Positions 28,456 to 38,023 are shown, counted from the stretch's first letter. The stretch is DNA of 64,000 bases from Dyella acidisoli (GCF_030160295.1 NZ_BSOB01000037.1:22460-86459), one strand, 5' to 3'. Notes: generated by a model not told the origin, from the sequence alone. Made by a program: numbers and translations.

Positions 28456-28860
28456 TCAGGGAAAATCTTTAAGCCGTCGCAATTCTCGACGTTCCTGCTT
28501 GTTGGGGCGGGTTGGAGGGCGGTTTAGACCCGCCCCGCTCAGGCGCCGCTGCTCCCGGGCCTGTTCGCGCGCCAGCCGGCTTGCTTCGCTTTCACAGTAG
28601 AGCGCCTGTGCCACGGGGGCCGGCCCGCGCTGCTCCGAAAGCGCCAGGATTTCCAGCTCCAGTCGCTCCTCGCCGCGGGTCAGGCGCACTCGATCGCCCA
28701 CGTGCAGCGCCTTGGAAGCCTTGCATCCGGCGCCGTTCACATCGACCTTGCCGCCGTCGATGGCCTGCTTGGCCAGGCTGCGCGTTTTGTAAATGCGCGC
28801 GGCCCAGAGCCAGACATCGGCGCGTACTTCGTTGAGCGGTTCGTGGGCTGCGTGTTTCAT
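28456..28860 (-). CDS. hslR: Heat-shock protein 15 / S4-domain RNA-binding protein
   Basis: 134 residues from MKHAAHEPLNEVRADVWLWAARIYKTR (ATG 28858-28860). The S4 domain covers about 13-75: VRADVWLWAARIYKTRSLA, then GGKVDVNGAGCKASKALHVGD. The C-terminal tail is highly basic (REQRRLSGAGLNRPP, ERRELRRLKDFP). Hsp15 binds stalled 50S subunits carrying nascent chains with free tRNA and returns them to use. It is divergent from the TRIC-channel gene. Confidence 0.9.
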   Translation of the reverse strand: MKHAAHEPLNEVRADVWLWAARIYKTRSLAKQAIDGGKVDVNGAGCKASKALHVGDRVRLTRGEERLELEILALSEQRGPAPVAQALYCESEASRLAREQAREQRRLSGAGLNRPPTRPNKQERRELRRLKDFP

Positions 28861-28946
28861 CGTGGCATTATCGGCGGCGACGCATGGTAAGTGGGAACGC
28901 GGGCAAGCCGCCGCAAGCCTGGCGAACGAGCTGATGGGGAATCCGC

Positions 28947-29558
28947 ATGCTGCTTTATCTGCTGGATCTGATCGGGGTGGCGGTATTTGCCGTGAGCGGT
29001 GTGCTGGTCGCCGCGCGTTCGAACATGGATCTGCTCGGCGGCCTGGCGCTGGCCGCATTGACTGCGATCGGTGGCGGCACCTTACGTGACGTACTGCTCA
29101 ATCGCCATCCGATTTTCTGGGTGCGGGATGCGCGCTATCTGCTGGTGATTCTGGTCGCCTCTGCGCTGACGATGGTCTATATCGCATTCTTTCCACCACC
29201 GGGTCATGGCTTCTTGATTGCGGATGCCTTGGGTTTGGCGCTGTTTGCGATCAGCGGAGCGCAGATTGCGGAAGCTGCGAAATTGTCGTGGTTGATCGTA
29301 GTGCTGATGGGGACGATGACCGGCACCGCAGGGGGCATGCTGCGCGATGTGATGACTGCGCGGGTGCCTTTGATCTTTCAGCAGGATCTCTATGCGACGG
29401 CGGCGATTGCCGGAATCCTCGCGTATTTGGTTTTACAGAAGCTCGGTGCACCACGTGGCATTGCTATAAGCGTGGGCGTGGTGGTGATCCTTTTGATGCG
29501 TTTGCTGGCAGTTGTGTGGGGGATGCACTTGCCTCGTTTGCATGTCGCTGCCACGTAG
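28947..29558 (+). CDS. TRIC-family (YadS/UPF0126) membrane cation channel
   Basis: 203 residues, seven predicted membrane spans, built from two homologous halves. Each half carries the family glycine hinge plus Arg-Asp: IGGGTLRDVLLNRHPIFWV (about 41-59) and TAGGMLRDVMTARVPLIF (about 126-143). Prokaryotic TRIC channels form trimers that conduct K+ and Na+. The start MLLYLLDLIGVAVFAVSG is directly hydrophobic, as in the family. Followed by palindromic repeats. Confidence 0.9.
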   Translation: MLLYLLDLIGVAVFAVSGVLVAARSNMDLLGGLALAALTAIGGGTLRDVLLNRHPIFWVRDARYLLVILVASALTMVYIAFFPPPGHGFLIADALGLALFAISGAQIAEAAKLSWLIVVLMGTMTGTAGGMLRDVMTARVPLIFQQDLYATAAIAGILAYLVLQKLGAPRGIAISVGVVVILLMRLLAVVWGMHLPRLHVAAT

Positions 29559-29680
29559 GTTGCGGTGCAAACCCTAACATCGCCATGTATGCGAGTTCGC
29601 TAGGTTGGGTTTGCACCCCAATCTACATGTCCTTCGCAAGATTGGCCCTCACCCTAATCCTCTCCCCGGAGGGGAGAGGG
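29555..29680. repeat. Inverted-repeat and REP cluster after the TRIC gene
   Basis: Two arms with the core GGTTTGCACC or its complement (about 29555-29578 and 29603-29625) face each other. They are followed by a CCTCACCC-CTCTCCCCGGAGGGGAGAGGG REP at 29647-29680. The GTTGGG(G)TTTGCACCC core recurs at 35881-35903. Confidence 0.65.
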
Positions 29681-29694
29681 AAATCAGGATGCGC

Positions 29695-31563
29695 TCAACC
29701 AAGCAGTACGCGATTCAAGCGCTGCACGAACGCGGCCGGATCGGGCAACTGCGCACCCGCCGTAATCTCCGCCTGTTCCAGCAGCAGATTGGCCAGGTCC
29801 TTCGCCTTGCTCTCATCGCTTTCCGCTTCCACGCGCTTGAGCAATGCATGCTGCGGATTGATCTCTAGCGTCGGCTTGTTGGAGGGCATGTCATGCCCAG
29901 CCTCACGCAACAGGCGCGCCAGATGCGGTGCCATTTCATAATCGGATAGCGCCAGGCACGACGGCGAATCCGTAAGGCGCGCGGATACCTTCACATCGCC
30001 CACGCGATCACCCAGCAGATCCTTGAGCTTCTTCAGCAACGGCTCGGCGGCTTTACTCGCTTCTTCCTGCTGTTTCTTCGCTTCCTCGTCCAATGGGAAT
30101 TCACCCTTGGCGACGTTGCGCAGCTTCTTGCCAGCGTATTCGTTCAAGCTGCCCAGCATCCATTCGTCGATACGATCGGACATCAGCAGCACTTCGATGT
30201 CCTTGGCCTTGAACGCTTCCAACTGCGGACTGCCCGCTGCAGCGGCATGGCTGTCGGCGGTGATGTACCAGATGGTGTCCTGGCTCACCGGCATGCGGGT
30301 GATGTAATCATCCAACGACACGGATTGCGCACTACCCTCGCCCTTGGTGGAAGCAAAGCGCAGTAGCTTGGCGATGCGCTCGCGGTTGGCATGGTCTTCC
30401 ACGATGCCTTCCTTGAGCGTGTTGCCGAACGCCTTGTAGAAGGTCTGGAACTTCTCTGGCTCGTCCTTAGCCAGTTTTTCGATCAGGTCGAGCACGCGCT
30501 TCACGCAAGCGGCCTTGATGCGCTCGAGCTGGCGGTTCTTCTGCAGGATTTCGCGGCTTACGTTAAGCGGAAGATCATCGGCATCCACCACGCCACGCAC
30601 GAAGCGCAGGTAGTTCGGCAGCAGCTCTTCGGCCGCATCCATGATGAAGACGCGCTTGATGTACAGCTTCAGTCCCTTGCGCTCGTCGCGGCCGCCCATC
30701 ATCAATTCAAACGGCGGTTGCGAGGGAAGGTAGAGCAGCGTGATGTAGCTCTGATTGCCTTCGACGCGGTTGTGCGTCCAAGCCAGGGCATCGTTGAAAT
30801 CGTGGCCCAGCGACTTGTAGAAACTCTGGTAATCCTCGTCGCTGATCTCGCTCTTGGGCTTCGTCCACAAGGCCGAGGCGGCGTTGATGGTTTCCCATTC
30901 GTCGCTGGGCTTGTCGTCTTTCTCCACCGGCATGCGGATCGGGAACGCAACGTGGTCGGAGTAGCGCGTGATCAGCGAACGCAATTCCCAGCGCTTGAGG
31001 AACTCGTCCTCATCGGCTTTCAGGTGCAACACAATTGCGGTGCCACGCTCGGGCAGTTCCACCTGTTCCAGCGAATATTCGCCTTTGCCGTCGCTTTCCC
31101 ACTTTACGCCTTCGCTAGTCGGCAGGCCGGCACGACGACTGAGTACGGTGACCTTGTCCGCCACGACGAAAGCCGAGTAGAAGCCGACGCCGAACTGGCC
31201 GATCAGGCGCGCGTCACTTTTCTGCTCAGTGCTCATCGCTTCCAGAAAGCGGCGAGTGCCGGAGCTGGCAATGGTGCCGATGTTGGCGACAATTTCATCG
31301 CGGCTCATGCCCACGCCATTGTCACGCACGGTAATGGTGCGCTTATCGGCATCCCAACTTACGTCGATGTGCAGCTCGATATCGCCGGTGAGCAGCTCCG
31401 GCTTGGCGATGGATTCGAAACGGAGCTTGTCGCAAGCATCCGAGGCGTTGGAGATCAGCTCGCGCAGGAAAATTTCCTTGTGCGAGTACAACGAATGCGT
31501 CACCAGATGCAGTACCTGGGCGACTTCGGCTTCGAATTTGCGGGTTTCGGTTGTGGTGGTCAT
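29695..31563 (-). CDS. htpG: Chaperone HtpG (bacterial Hsp90)
   Basis: 622 residues from MTTTTETRKFEAEVAQVLHLVTHSLYSHKEIFLRELISNASDACDK (ATG 31561-31563). The N-terminal GHKL ATPase has the catalytic Glu in LRELISNASDA, DNGVGMSRDE and GQFGVGFYSAFVVAD. The middle domain contains NVSREILQKNR with the catalytic Arg region, and the C-terminal dimerisation domain follows. It refolds clients with DnaK. A REP-containing region separates it from htpX; no sigma-32 promoter is evident by eye. Confidence 0.97.
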   Translation of the reverse strand: MTTTTETRKFEAEVAQVLHLVTHSLYSHKEIFLRELISNASDACDKLRFESIAKPELLTGDIELHIDVSWDADKRTITVRDNGVGMSRDEIVANIGTIASSGTRRFLEAMSTEQKSDARLIGQFGVGFYSAFVVADKVTVLSRRAGLPTSEGVKWESDGKGEYSLEQVELPERGTAIVLHLKADEDEFLKRWELRSLITRYSDHVAFPIRMPVEKDDKPSDEWETINAASALWTKPKSEISDEDYQSFYKSLGHDFNDALAWTHNRVEGNQSYITLLYLPSQPPFELMMGGRDERKGLKLYIKRVFIMDAAEELLPNYLRFVRGVVDADDLPLNVSREILQKNRQLERIKAACVKRVLDLIEKLAKDEPEKFQTFYKAFGNTLKEGIVEDHANRERIAKLLRFASTKGEGSAQSVSLDDYITRMPVSQDTIWYITADSHAAAAGSPQLEAFKAKDIEVLLMSDRIDEWMLGSLNEYAGKKLRNVAKGEFPLDEEAKKQQEEASKAAEPLLKKLKDLLGDRVGDVKVSARLTDSPSCLALSDYEMAPHLARLLREAGHDMPSNKPTLEINPQHALLKRVEAESDESKAKDLANLLLEQAEITAGAQLPDPAAFVQRLNRVLLG

Positions 31564-31600
31564 GGTGTCGTCGAAAGTTGTCAGGCAATGAAAAAAACTT

Positions 31601-31743
31601 AAGCCCATCTTCCCTCTGGGGAGAGGGGTGGAGGGGTGAGGGGACAAGGCTTGCCCCAGACTTCAACAGGGCCACGCTTCGAATCTGGCGATGCCGCTAG
31701 ATTCGCCCCTCACCCTACCCTCTCCCCGGAGGGGAGAGGGGGA
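31601..31743. repeat. Pair of REP elements between htpX and htpG
   Basis: CTCTGGGGAGAGGGGTGGAG near 31614-31633 and CCCCTCACCC...CTCTCCCCGGAGGGGAGAGGG at 31706-31741 face each other across about 70 bp. Same family as the elements at 18766, 29647 and 46009. Confidence 0.7.
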
Positions 31744-31755
31744 AATCCATATGCA

Positions 31756-32649
31756 TCACATCTGCTGCTTTTGCAGCGCCGCGATGCGCTCTTCCAGCGG
31801 CGGATGGCTCATGAACAGGCGTTGCAGGCCTTGCGCCAGCGGGCCAGAAATGCCGAAGGCAGCCATCGTCTTCGGCAATGTGCTTTCACCATGGTTGAGC
31901 TGCAAGCGCTGCAGTGCGGAGATCATGGCACCACGACCGGCAAGCTTGGCACCTGCCGCATCGGCGTGGAATTCGCGCCAGCGTGAAAAAGCCATCACGA
32001 TCATCGACGCAAACAGACCGAACACCAGCTGCAGCACCATCACCGATACGAAGTAGCCAATGCCGCCACCTTCGCGATTGTCACGACCACCCGAAAGCCA
32101 GCTGTCGACCAGGCGACCGACGATGCGCGCAGCCAGGATCACCAGTGTATTGAGCACGCCCTGGATCAAGGTCAGCGTAACCATGTCGCCGTTGGCGACG
32201 TGACCCACTTCATGACCGAGCACCGCGGCGATCTGCTCGCGGTCCATCTGCTGCAGCAAGCCGGTGCTTACGGCGACCAGCGCATGGTTCTTGCTCATGC
32301 CGGTGGCGAAGGCGTTCATTTCCGGCGCGTCGTAGACCGCCACTTCAGGCATGCCGATGCCGGCGTTCTGCGCATGGCGCCGCACGGTATCGACCAACCA
32401 GCGCTCGGCTTCGTTCTGCGGCTGCTCGATCACGCGCGCGCCGGTGCTCATCTTCGCCATCCACTTGGACATGGCCAGCGAGATGAAGGCACCGCCCATG
32501 CCGAACACCGCGGCGTAGACAAGCAGCCCGCCCATGCCGCCGTAACCACGCGCGGCCGCCCATTGGTCGATGCCAAACAGATGGCAGACGATGCTGAGCA
32601 GTAGCAGGACAGCGATGTTGGTAAGCAGGAAAAGTGCGATGCGGCGCAT
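31756..32649 (-). CDS. htpX: Membrane zinc protease HtpX
   Basis: 297 residues, M48 family. Two N-terminal spans (about 4-24 and 38-60), the zinc motif HEVGH at 146-150, a further hydrophobic pair at about 158-215, then the third ligand Glu in REFHADAAGAKLAG. It cuts damaged inner-membrane proteins on the cytoplasmic side, alongside FtsH. Shine-Dalgarno AAGGACG. It is transcribed in the same direction as htpG, with a REP region between. Confidence 0.95.
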   Translation of the reverse strand: MRRIALFLLTNIAVLLLLSIVCHLFGIDQWAAARGYGGMGGLLVYAAVFGMGGAFISLAMSKWMAKMSTGARVIEQPQNEAERWLVDTVRRHAQNAGIGMPEVAVYDAPEMNAFATGMSKNHALVAVSTGLLQQMDREQIAAVLGHEVGHVANGDMVTLTLIQGVLNTLVILAARIVGRLVDSWLSGGRDNREGGGIGYFVSVMVLQLVFGLFASMIVMAFSRWREFHADAAGAKLAGRGAMISALQRLQLNHGESTLPKTMAAFGISGPLAQGLQRLFMSHPPLEERIAALQKQQM

Positions 32650-32791
32650 AGTCGTCCTTAAAGGGTCGCTCCGAAGGGAAGCAATAGTAAACCGGAGCTA
32701 GAGATTCGGGTGAAATGGAAGCATTTCAAGGGTTAAGCGCACGTAGCGCCCCTGACATCGGCCACCCGGTCAGCTTACGTAGAATGACGCG

Positions 32792-33658
32792 ATGAACTAT
32801 CGCGGACGCTTCGCTCCCTCCCCTACGGGTCTCCTGCATGCAGGCTCCCTGGTCGCCGCCGTGGGCAGTTGGCTGTGCGCGCGCCATGCGAATGGACGCT
32901 GGCTGGTGCGGATGGAAGACATCGACCCGCCGCGAGAAGTGCCGGGCTCAGCGGCGGCCATCCTTAGCGCCCTGCCCGGCTTCGGAATGACGGCCGATGA
33001 ACCCGCTATCTATCAATCATCCCGTATCGCCGCCTACGACGCGGCGTTCGAGCAATTGAGGGAGGCCGAGCTGGTATTTCCCTGCTGGTGCAGCCGCAGC
33101 GATCTGGCCGCAACGGGAGGCATTCATCGCGATGGCCATTGCATCGCGCCTCCTGACCTCCATCGCGCACCAGCCTGGCGCATCCGTGTGCCCGATGAAT
33201 GCATTGCCTTCTTCGACGAGCTGCAAGGGTCGCAACAACAGCGGCTGCGGGAAGTCGTGGGCGATTTCGTGATCCGCCGTGTCGAAGGTTTCTATTCCTA
33301 CCAGCTTGCCTGCGTGGTGGACGATGCATGGCAGGGCATCACCCAGGTCGTGCGCGGCAGCGATCTCCTGGATTCCACGCCACGACAGATCTGGCTGCAA
33401 CGCTGCCTGGGTTTGCCAACGCCGGGTTACCTGCATCTGCCGTTGGTGCTGGACAGTGATGGCCGCAAATTATCGAAGTCCGAACGCTCGCAGGAAATCG
33501 ATCCCTCCAACCCGATGCATGCACTGCGTCGCGCACTCTCGTTTTTGGGCATAGCTCCCGATGAAACAGCCGTCTATCCGCTGGAATTGCTGGAAGTCGC
33601 ACTCCGGCAATTCGATCCGCATCAGTTGACGCAATGCAGCGATCATCGGGTCGCTTAA
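32792..33658 (+). CDS. gluQ: Glutamyl-Q tRNA(Asp) synthetase
   Basis: 288 residues, the length of GluQ-RS. A GluRS catalytic core without the anticodon-binding domain: RFAPSPTGLLHAGSL (6-20) is the HIGH-type motif and KLSKS (226-230) the KMSKS-type motif. C98, C100 and C117 match zinc ligands. It attaches glutamate to queuosine in tRNA-Asp rather than to tRNA-Glu. It stands alone, divergent from htpX. Confidence 0.94.
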   Translation: MNYRGRFAPSPTGLLHAGSLVAAVGSWLCARHANGRWLVRMEDIDPPREVPGSAAAILSALPGFGMTADEPAIYQSSRIAAYDAAFEQLREAELVFPCWCSRSDLAATGGIHRDGHCIAPPDLHRAPAWRIRVPDECIAFFDELQGSQQQRLREVVGDFVIRRVEGFYSYQLACVVDDAWQGITQVVRGSDLLDSTPRQIWLQRCLGLPTPGYLHLPLVLDSDGRKLSKSERSQEIDPSNPMHALRRALSFLGIAPDETAVYPLELLEVALRQFDPHQLTQCSDHRVA

Positions 33659-33795
33659 CCCTGTATAACGAACCGATGCGCAGTCGTACCGTGATGCCGA
33701 GAACCGCTATGCCTTCATGATGTCTGCGTATAACCTCAACCGGTTCGCGCAACTTGCGCGGGGCCTATTACGTAGACATTACAAGGAGATCACGC

Positions 33796-34536
33796 ATGAC
33801 ACAGCGTACGGCACTCGTCACGGGCGGCACCGGCGGCATTGGTACCGCCATCGTGCGGCACTTGGCCAAACAGGGACATAAAGTTGTCACGAACTACCGT
33901 GATGAAGCCAAGGCCCAGGCTTGGCACCATGCAATGAAGCAGGACGGCATTGAGGTCACCCTGGTGGCGGGCGATGTGACTGATCCGGCTTCCTGCGAAA
34001 ACATGATCAACGCCATCCACCACAAGGTCGGCCCGGTGGAGATCCTGGTCAACAATGCCGGCATCACTCGCGACACCACTTTCCACAAGATGACCTACCA
34101 GCAGTGGATGGACGTGGTGAACACCAACCTCAACGCCTGCTTCAACGTCACCCGCCCGGTGATCGAGGACATGCGCACCCGCAAATGGGGCCGCATCGTG
34201 CAAATCAGCTCCATCAACGGCTTGAAGGGCCAATACGGACAGGCCAACTACGCAGCGGCCAAGGCTGGCATGCATGGCTTCACCATTTCACTGGCGCAGG
34301 AGAACGCCAGGTTCGGCATTACCGTGAACACGGTTTCGCCGGGCTATGTCGCTACTGACATGGTGATGGCGGTGCCGGAGGAAGTGCGCGAGAAGATCAT
34401 CGCGCAGATCCCGGTAGGGCGCCTTGGCACACCGGAAGAAATAGCCCACGCGGTGGTGTTCCTCACTACCGATGAAACCAGCTGGATCACCGGCACGAAT
34501 CTGAAGATCAACGGTGGGCAATACATGGGTTGGTAA
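33796..34536 (+). CDS. phaB: Acetoacetyl-CoA reductase (PhaB/PhbB)
   Basis: 246 residues from MTQRTALVTGGTGGIG, with a strong AAGGAGATCACGC Shine-Dalgarno. A classical SDR with cofactor motif TGGTGGIG (9-16), NNAG (86-89), and catalytic Ser138/139, Tyr152 and Lys156 in QANYAAAKAG. YRDEAKAQAWHHAMKQDG and the C-terminal NGGQYMGW are close to NADPH-dependent acetoacetyl-CoA reductases. It makes (R)-3-hydroxybutyryl-CoA for polyhydroxybutyrate. No phaA or phaC is in the window, so the pathway is split; FabG is the alternative reading. Confidence 0.9.
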   Translation: MTQRTALVTGGTGGIGTAIVRHLAKQGHKVVTNYRDEAKAQAWHHAMKQDGIEVTLVAGDVTDPASCENMINAIHHKVGPVEILVNNAGITRDTTFHKMTYQQWMDVVNTNLNACFNVTRPVIEDMRTRKWGRIVQISSINGLKGQYGQANYAAAKAGMHGFTISLAQENARFGITVNTVSPGYVATDMVMAVPEEVREKIIAQIPVGRLGTPEEIAHAVVFLTTDETSWITGTNLKINGGQYMGW

Positions 34537-34557
34537 ACCGGAGCTGATAAAACGGGA

Positions 34558-35340
34558 CTAACGTTCCAGCAACTTTTCCAGCACTTTGCCGACCGCTGCG
34601 AAAGCAAACGCGCCGGTGACATGCGTGGCGGCCCCCAAGCCGCCACCGCAAGCAAGATTCAACGAATCTCCGCCGGGTGGCCGTGTGCCGCACACGGTGC
34701 CATCCGGTTGCGGGTACTGCACGTTCTGCAGCGAATACACCGCCGAAACGCCGAAGTAGCGATCCGGATTGCGCGGAAAGCCGAAATCCTGGCGGAGCTT
34801 TTTGCGGATCAGGCTGAACATGGCGTCGTGCTCGGTGCGCGAAAGATCGCGCACACGAATCTGCGTGGGATCGGTGCGACCACCGGCCGACCCCACCGTT
34901 ACCATCGGCAGCTTGCGGCGGCGGCACCAGGCGATGGCTTCCAGCTTTACGCGGAACGCATCGCAGGCATCTAACACCACGTCGTAACCACGATCGAGCA
35001 GTTCGTCCAACGCTGCGGGGGTAAGAAAACGCTCGATCGCCTCCAGCCGAATTGCCGGATTGATCGCATGCGCACGCGCCGCGATCACGCCTACTTTGGG
35101 CTTGCCGTATTCACCATCCAGCGCGTGCAACTGGCGGTTGGTGTTGGACACGCACACTTCATCCGCGTCGATCAACGTAAGTCGCCCTACGCCGGAACGC
35201 GCCAGCGCCTCCGCCGCCCAGGAGCCGACACCGCCAATGCCAATCACACAGACATGCTTGTGCATCAGGTGCGCGACGCTGCCGGCGCCGTACAACCGCT
35301 CGACACCTTCAAAACGCTCGGTGGGATACGCACCGCTCAT
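34558..35340 (-). CDS. tcdA: tRNA threonylcarbamoyladenosine dehydratase TcdA
   Basis: 260 residues, E1/ThiF-MoeB-like. The ATP-binding motif GIGGVGSWAAEALARSG starts at 34, with DADEVCVSNTNRQ following and the catalytic Cys region DACDAFRVK. The C-terminal GGLGAATHVTGAFAFAAVG helix is typical of TcdA (CsdL). It cyclises t6A37 of tRNA to ct6A. It is convergent with phaB (21 bp between stops). No csdA/csdE partner is nearby. Confidence 0.93.
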   Translation of the reverse strand: MSGAYPTERFEGVERLYGAGSVAHLMHKHVCVIGIGGVGSWAAEALARSGVGRLTLIDADEVCVSNTNRQLHALDGEYGKPKVGVIAARAHAINPAIRLEAIERFLTPAALDELLDRGYDVVLDACDAFRVKLEAIAWCRRRKLPMVTVGSAGGRTDPTQIRVRDLSRTEHDAMFSLIRKKLRQDFGFPRNPDRYFGVSAVYSLQNVQYPQPDGTVCGTRPPGGDSLNLACGGGLGAATHVTGAFAFAAVGKVLEKLLER

Positions 35341-35486
35341 GGGCAGCCACCGGCTGCCGTTTCAGGAACGCAAGGAGTCACGCTGATACCAGGTTCGAAA
35401 AGACCCCCTATTTTACCTGGCCTAAGGGACTCCAAAGCAGCCTGGGGGTATTCTCCAAGCCCAATGCCCTTCGGAAAGGAAAAGCA

Positions 35487-35876
35487 ATGCGCGCAGCGCT
35501 TCTGATCGTGCTCGGCTTGGTCATCGGCATCATCGGCACCGTGTTCACCATGCGCGCGCTGAGCGAGCGAAATCCGTTCCCGGAGGCACTGATGGTGACC
35601 ATGGGTTTCCATCGTCACCAGTTGCAGCAGGCGGTGAAGGGACAACGCTGCGAAGCCGCTGCAAATCTCGATCAGCTGCAGCATATGCAGATGATTGCGG
35701 CGGATATCCCTGCCGTCTTTCCGGATGCGCCGCAACCATTCAACGAAATCGCCACGCACCTACGCAGCGCCTTGCAGTCGGCGACTCAGGCTGCACCGGC
35801 GGATTGCCCGGCCCTGGCCGCGGCGCTTAAGCCGGTGGACGAAGCGTGCCACCAATGTCACCAGCAATTCCGCTGA
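35487..35876 (+). CDS. Small c-type cytochrome (cytochrome c'-like)
   Basis: 129 residues. An N-terminal signal anchor (about 1-22) is followed by an all-alpha region and a C-terminal CHQCH haem motif (C121-H125). A haem site at the end of a four-helix chain is the cytochrome c' / c556 arrangement. It probably acts in the periplasm in electron transfer or NO binding; neither can be decided here. Shine-Dalgarno GGAAAGG lies upstream. It stands alone, divergent from tcdA. Confidence 0.8.
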   Translation: MRAALLIVLGLVIGIIGTVFTMRALSERNPFPEALMVTMGFHRHQLQQAVKGQRCEAAANLDQLQHMQMIAADIPAVFPDAPQPFNEIATHLRSALQSATQAAPADCPALAAALKPVDEACHQCHQQFR

Positions 35877-35880
35877 TGCA

Positions 35881-35905
35881 GGTTGGGGTTTGCACCCTAA
35901 TCCAT
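35881..35905. repeat. Dispersed repeat, GTTGGGGTTTGCACCC core
   Basis: Directly after the cytochrome stop; matches the arms found at 29555-29625. A short repeat of unknown nature. Confidence 0.55.
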
Positions 35906-35923
35906 GGATTAATTCGGCACGGA

Positions 35924-37534
35924 CTAATTCGGCTCGACTTCGTCAGGCGCAGGGAACATCAGAATGGTGATTTCCTTGCCCTGAGGAATTTCCACCACTG
36001 GCGTGCCGAGCGCGGCTACGCGGTTCTTGAAATCCGACAGCTCTTCGCGCTGCCCTAGCGCCGAGCGTCCGTTCACCGCCCATACGCGGCTGCCTTGCCG
36101 CCAGCGCGCCAGCGCTTCGTCCAGTTGCGAAGTGACCAGCGTGGTGGATTCGAGCGGAAGCTCGCCCTTCGGATGCAACACCGAGAGCATGGTGGGTGCA
36201 TTTGGATCGCCGGTGAACACGGTATCGCCGGGCCGCACGTTGGCCGCCAGCGTCGCAGCCGCCATGTCCCAGCGCGGCTTGGTCTCCATGCGATAGACCG
36301 GCCCCAGGTTCACTACACCCAACAGCAACAGCAGCGTCGCAGCCATAGCCCACGCCCGGCGCGGCAGCACATCCGCACCCAGTCCCACCAGTACGAAGAA
36401 CGGCACCGCACTCCATAGCACGTAGCGAGGGAGCAGCATCGACTTGAACAACGAGATACTCAGGATCAAGAGCGGCAGCACCAACACGCTCAACAACAGC
36501 ACACGGCCTTGCAGCTTCGCACGCATGCGGAACAGGCCCATGCATCCAGCCAAAGCCACCATGGCTCCAAGCAAAGGTACCGCCGTGTGCATCAGATCGA
36601 ACTTGACCACCGCCACCATGCGCATCAGATAGACGCTGCCGGCCACCACCCACATGTGCTGCCAGCTCATCTGCGGAATCCAGTCGAACTTCTGCAGCAT
36701 GTGCCCGTCGCTGGCTGCAAAAATCGCGGCGTAGAAAGGAGCCGTGCAGGCGATGATCGCTATGACGCTCCCTATCCAGTTCCGACAAAAAGCTCGCGCG
36801 CTGGACAAGTCAGCGAGACTGCGCCAGATCAGCAACAAGGAAAGGTTGGATGCGATCAGCCACGGCACTGCATCCCCAAGCACGTCCAGCGCTGCGATCG
36901 TGCTAAGCACGTAGGCGCCCCAGCCCATCCGATCGGCGTCCGAGCGACGCACATCAATCGATGCGCGCAACGGTTGTTCCGCAAGTCGCAGCAAGCCCCA
37001 AAGGGCCACTGCGATCAGCAACGTCACCAGCGTGTAGGAACGCGCTTCTTGTCCGTACTGCACCTGCAATGGCGACAACGCCATCAACAAACCGGCAACG
37101 ATGCCTGCGTTGCGGCTGCCAATGCGACTGGCGATAACGAACACCATGCCCGCCGACATCGCACCGAACAACGCCGAGGGAATGCGCAACCAGTCATCAC
37201 CGGTGCCAAAGAAGGGAGACACCACCCGCAGCAGCAAGAAATAAGTCGGCATGTGCCGATTGGTGAAGCTGTCGGCCATTAGTCCGCTCAGGCCAAGATG
37301 AATGCGCTGCAGCGTCAATGCTTCGTCCAGCCACAGCGGTTGATGGTCGATGCGAAACAACCGCGCCATCAAGCCAAGCAGCACGATCGCCAGCATCCAC
37401 GCCATGTTTGAGCGTGCTTGCGTCCAGGATCTTTTGTGGACCACCGATGAGCCGGCCAAGCCTGCACTATCTTCAAGCGCATGACGCCGATACGAAGCAT
37501 CCGTGCGTATCGCAGAAGTGACGATTTCGTTCAT
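35924..37534 (-). CDS. Membrane glycosyltransferase, PMT/ArnT-like (GT39/GT83)
   Basis: 536 residues, about eleven predicted membrane spans. PLWLDEALTLQRIH (about 67-80) holds the catalytic Asp-Glu of PMT_2 enzymes and NRHMPTYFLLL the luminal His-x-Pro motif; SPLQVQYGQEARSYTL is another hallmark. A soluble periplasmic domain covers the last ~110 residues (GDTVFTGDPNAP onward). Such enzymes move a sugar from a polyprenyl-phosphate carrier to lipid A, glycans or proteins. The substrate is not deducible. The first ~40 residues are hydrophilic and the start could be later, at MAWMLAIVLL. Confidence 0.85.
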   Translation of the reverse strand: MNEIVTSAIRTDASYRRHALEDSAGLAGSSVVHKRSWTQARSNMAWMLAIVLLGLMARLFRIDHQPLWLDEALTLQRIHLGLSGLMADSFTNRHMPTYFLLLRVVSPFFGTGDDWLRIPSALFGAMSAGMVFVIASRIGSRNAGIVAGLLMALSPLQVQYGQEARSYTLVTLLIAVALWGLLRLAEQPLRASIDVRRSDADRMGWGAYVLSTIAALDVLGDAVPWLIASNLSLLLIWRSLADLSSARAFCRNWIGSVIAIIACTAPFYAAIFAASDGHMLQKFDWIPQMSWQHMWVVAGSVYLMRMVAVVKFDLMHTAVPLLGAMVALAGCMGLFRMRAKLQGRVLLLSVLVLPLLILSISLFKSMLLPRYVLWSAVPFFVLVGLGADVLPRRAWAMAATLLLLLGVVNLGPVYRMETKPRWDMAAATLAANVRPGDTVFTGDPNAPTMLSVLHPKGELPLESTTLVTSQLDEALARWRQGSRVWAVNGRSALGQREELSDFKNRVAALGTPVVEIPQGKEITILMFPAPDEVEPN

Positions 37535-37720
37535 GCGCCGACAATCCCGCTATCGAACTCGAGCAGAGAGCCCGAAATGTAACGCGCGCGCCATGGATCG
37601 GTTGTCTGGCTTATATGACACGTTGGTGCACATTCAGGCGAAAAAGATTGCGGCGTGACTTGTGGCACACCTGCCCTTGCTTTGATACCGAGAAAGTGAG
37701 CTTGCGCGAAACCTACGCAA

Positions 37721-38023
37721 TTAAATTTTTACTTTTCCGCGCAACACTTCCCAATACATCACCCAGTCCCCCATCAAGCTATACAACGGATGGCGAAACG
37801 TGGCCGGCCTATTTTTCTCGAATGCGAAATGGCCGATCCATGCGAATCCATAACCCACGACTGGCGCCAGCCACAACCACACTAGCTGGCCCGAGCCGAG
37901 GGCAAACACCACAATCAAAAGCACCAGCGAGCTGCCGATGAAATGCAGGCGGCGGCAACGGCGATCGCGGTGTTCGTTGAGGTAGTAAGGATAGAAATCG
38001 CGAAAGCTGGCGAACGCGGACAT
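37721..38023 (-). CDS. Mpo1/DUF962-like small membrane protein
   Basis: 100 residues. FRDFYPYYLNEHRDRRCRRLHFIGSS and GYGFAWIGHFAFEKNRPATFRHPLYSLMGDWVMY carry the spaced histidines of the Mpo1 family, which includes yeast Fe(II)-dependent 2-hydroxy fatty acid dioxygenase. Two to three membrane spans lie between. The bacterial role is not established; fatty-acid alpha-oxidation is possible. Confidence 0.87.
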   Translation of the reverse strand: MSAFASFRDFYPYYLNEHRDRRCRRLHFIGSSLVLLIVVFALGSGQLVWLWLAPVVGYGFAWIGHFAFEKNRPATFRHPLYSLMGDWVMYWEVLRGKVKI

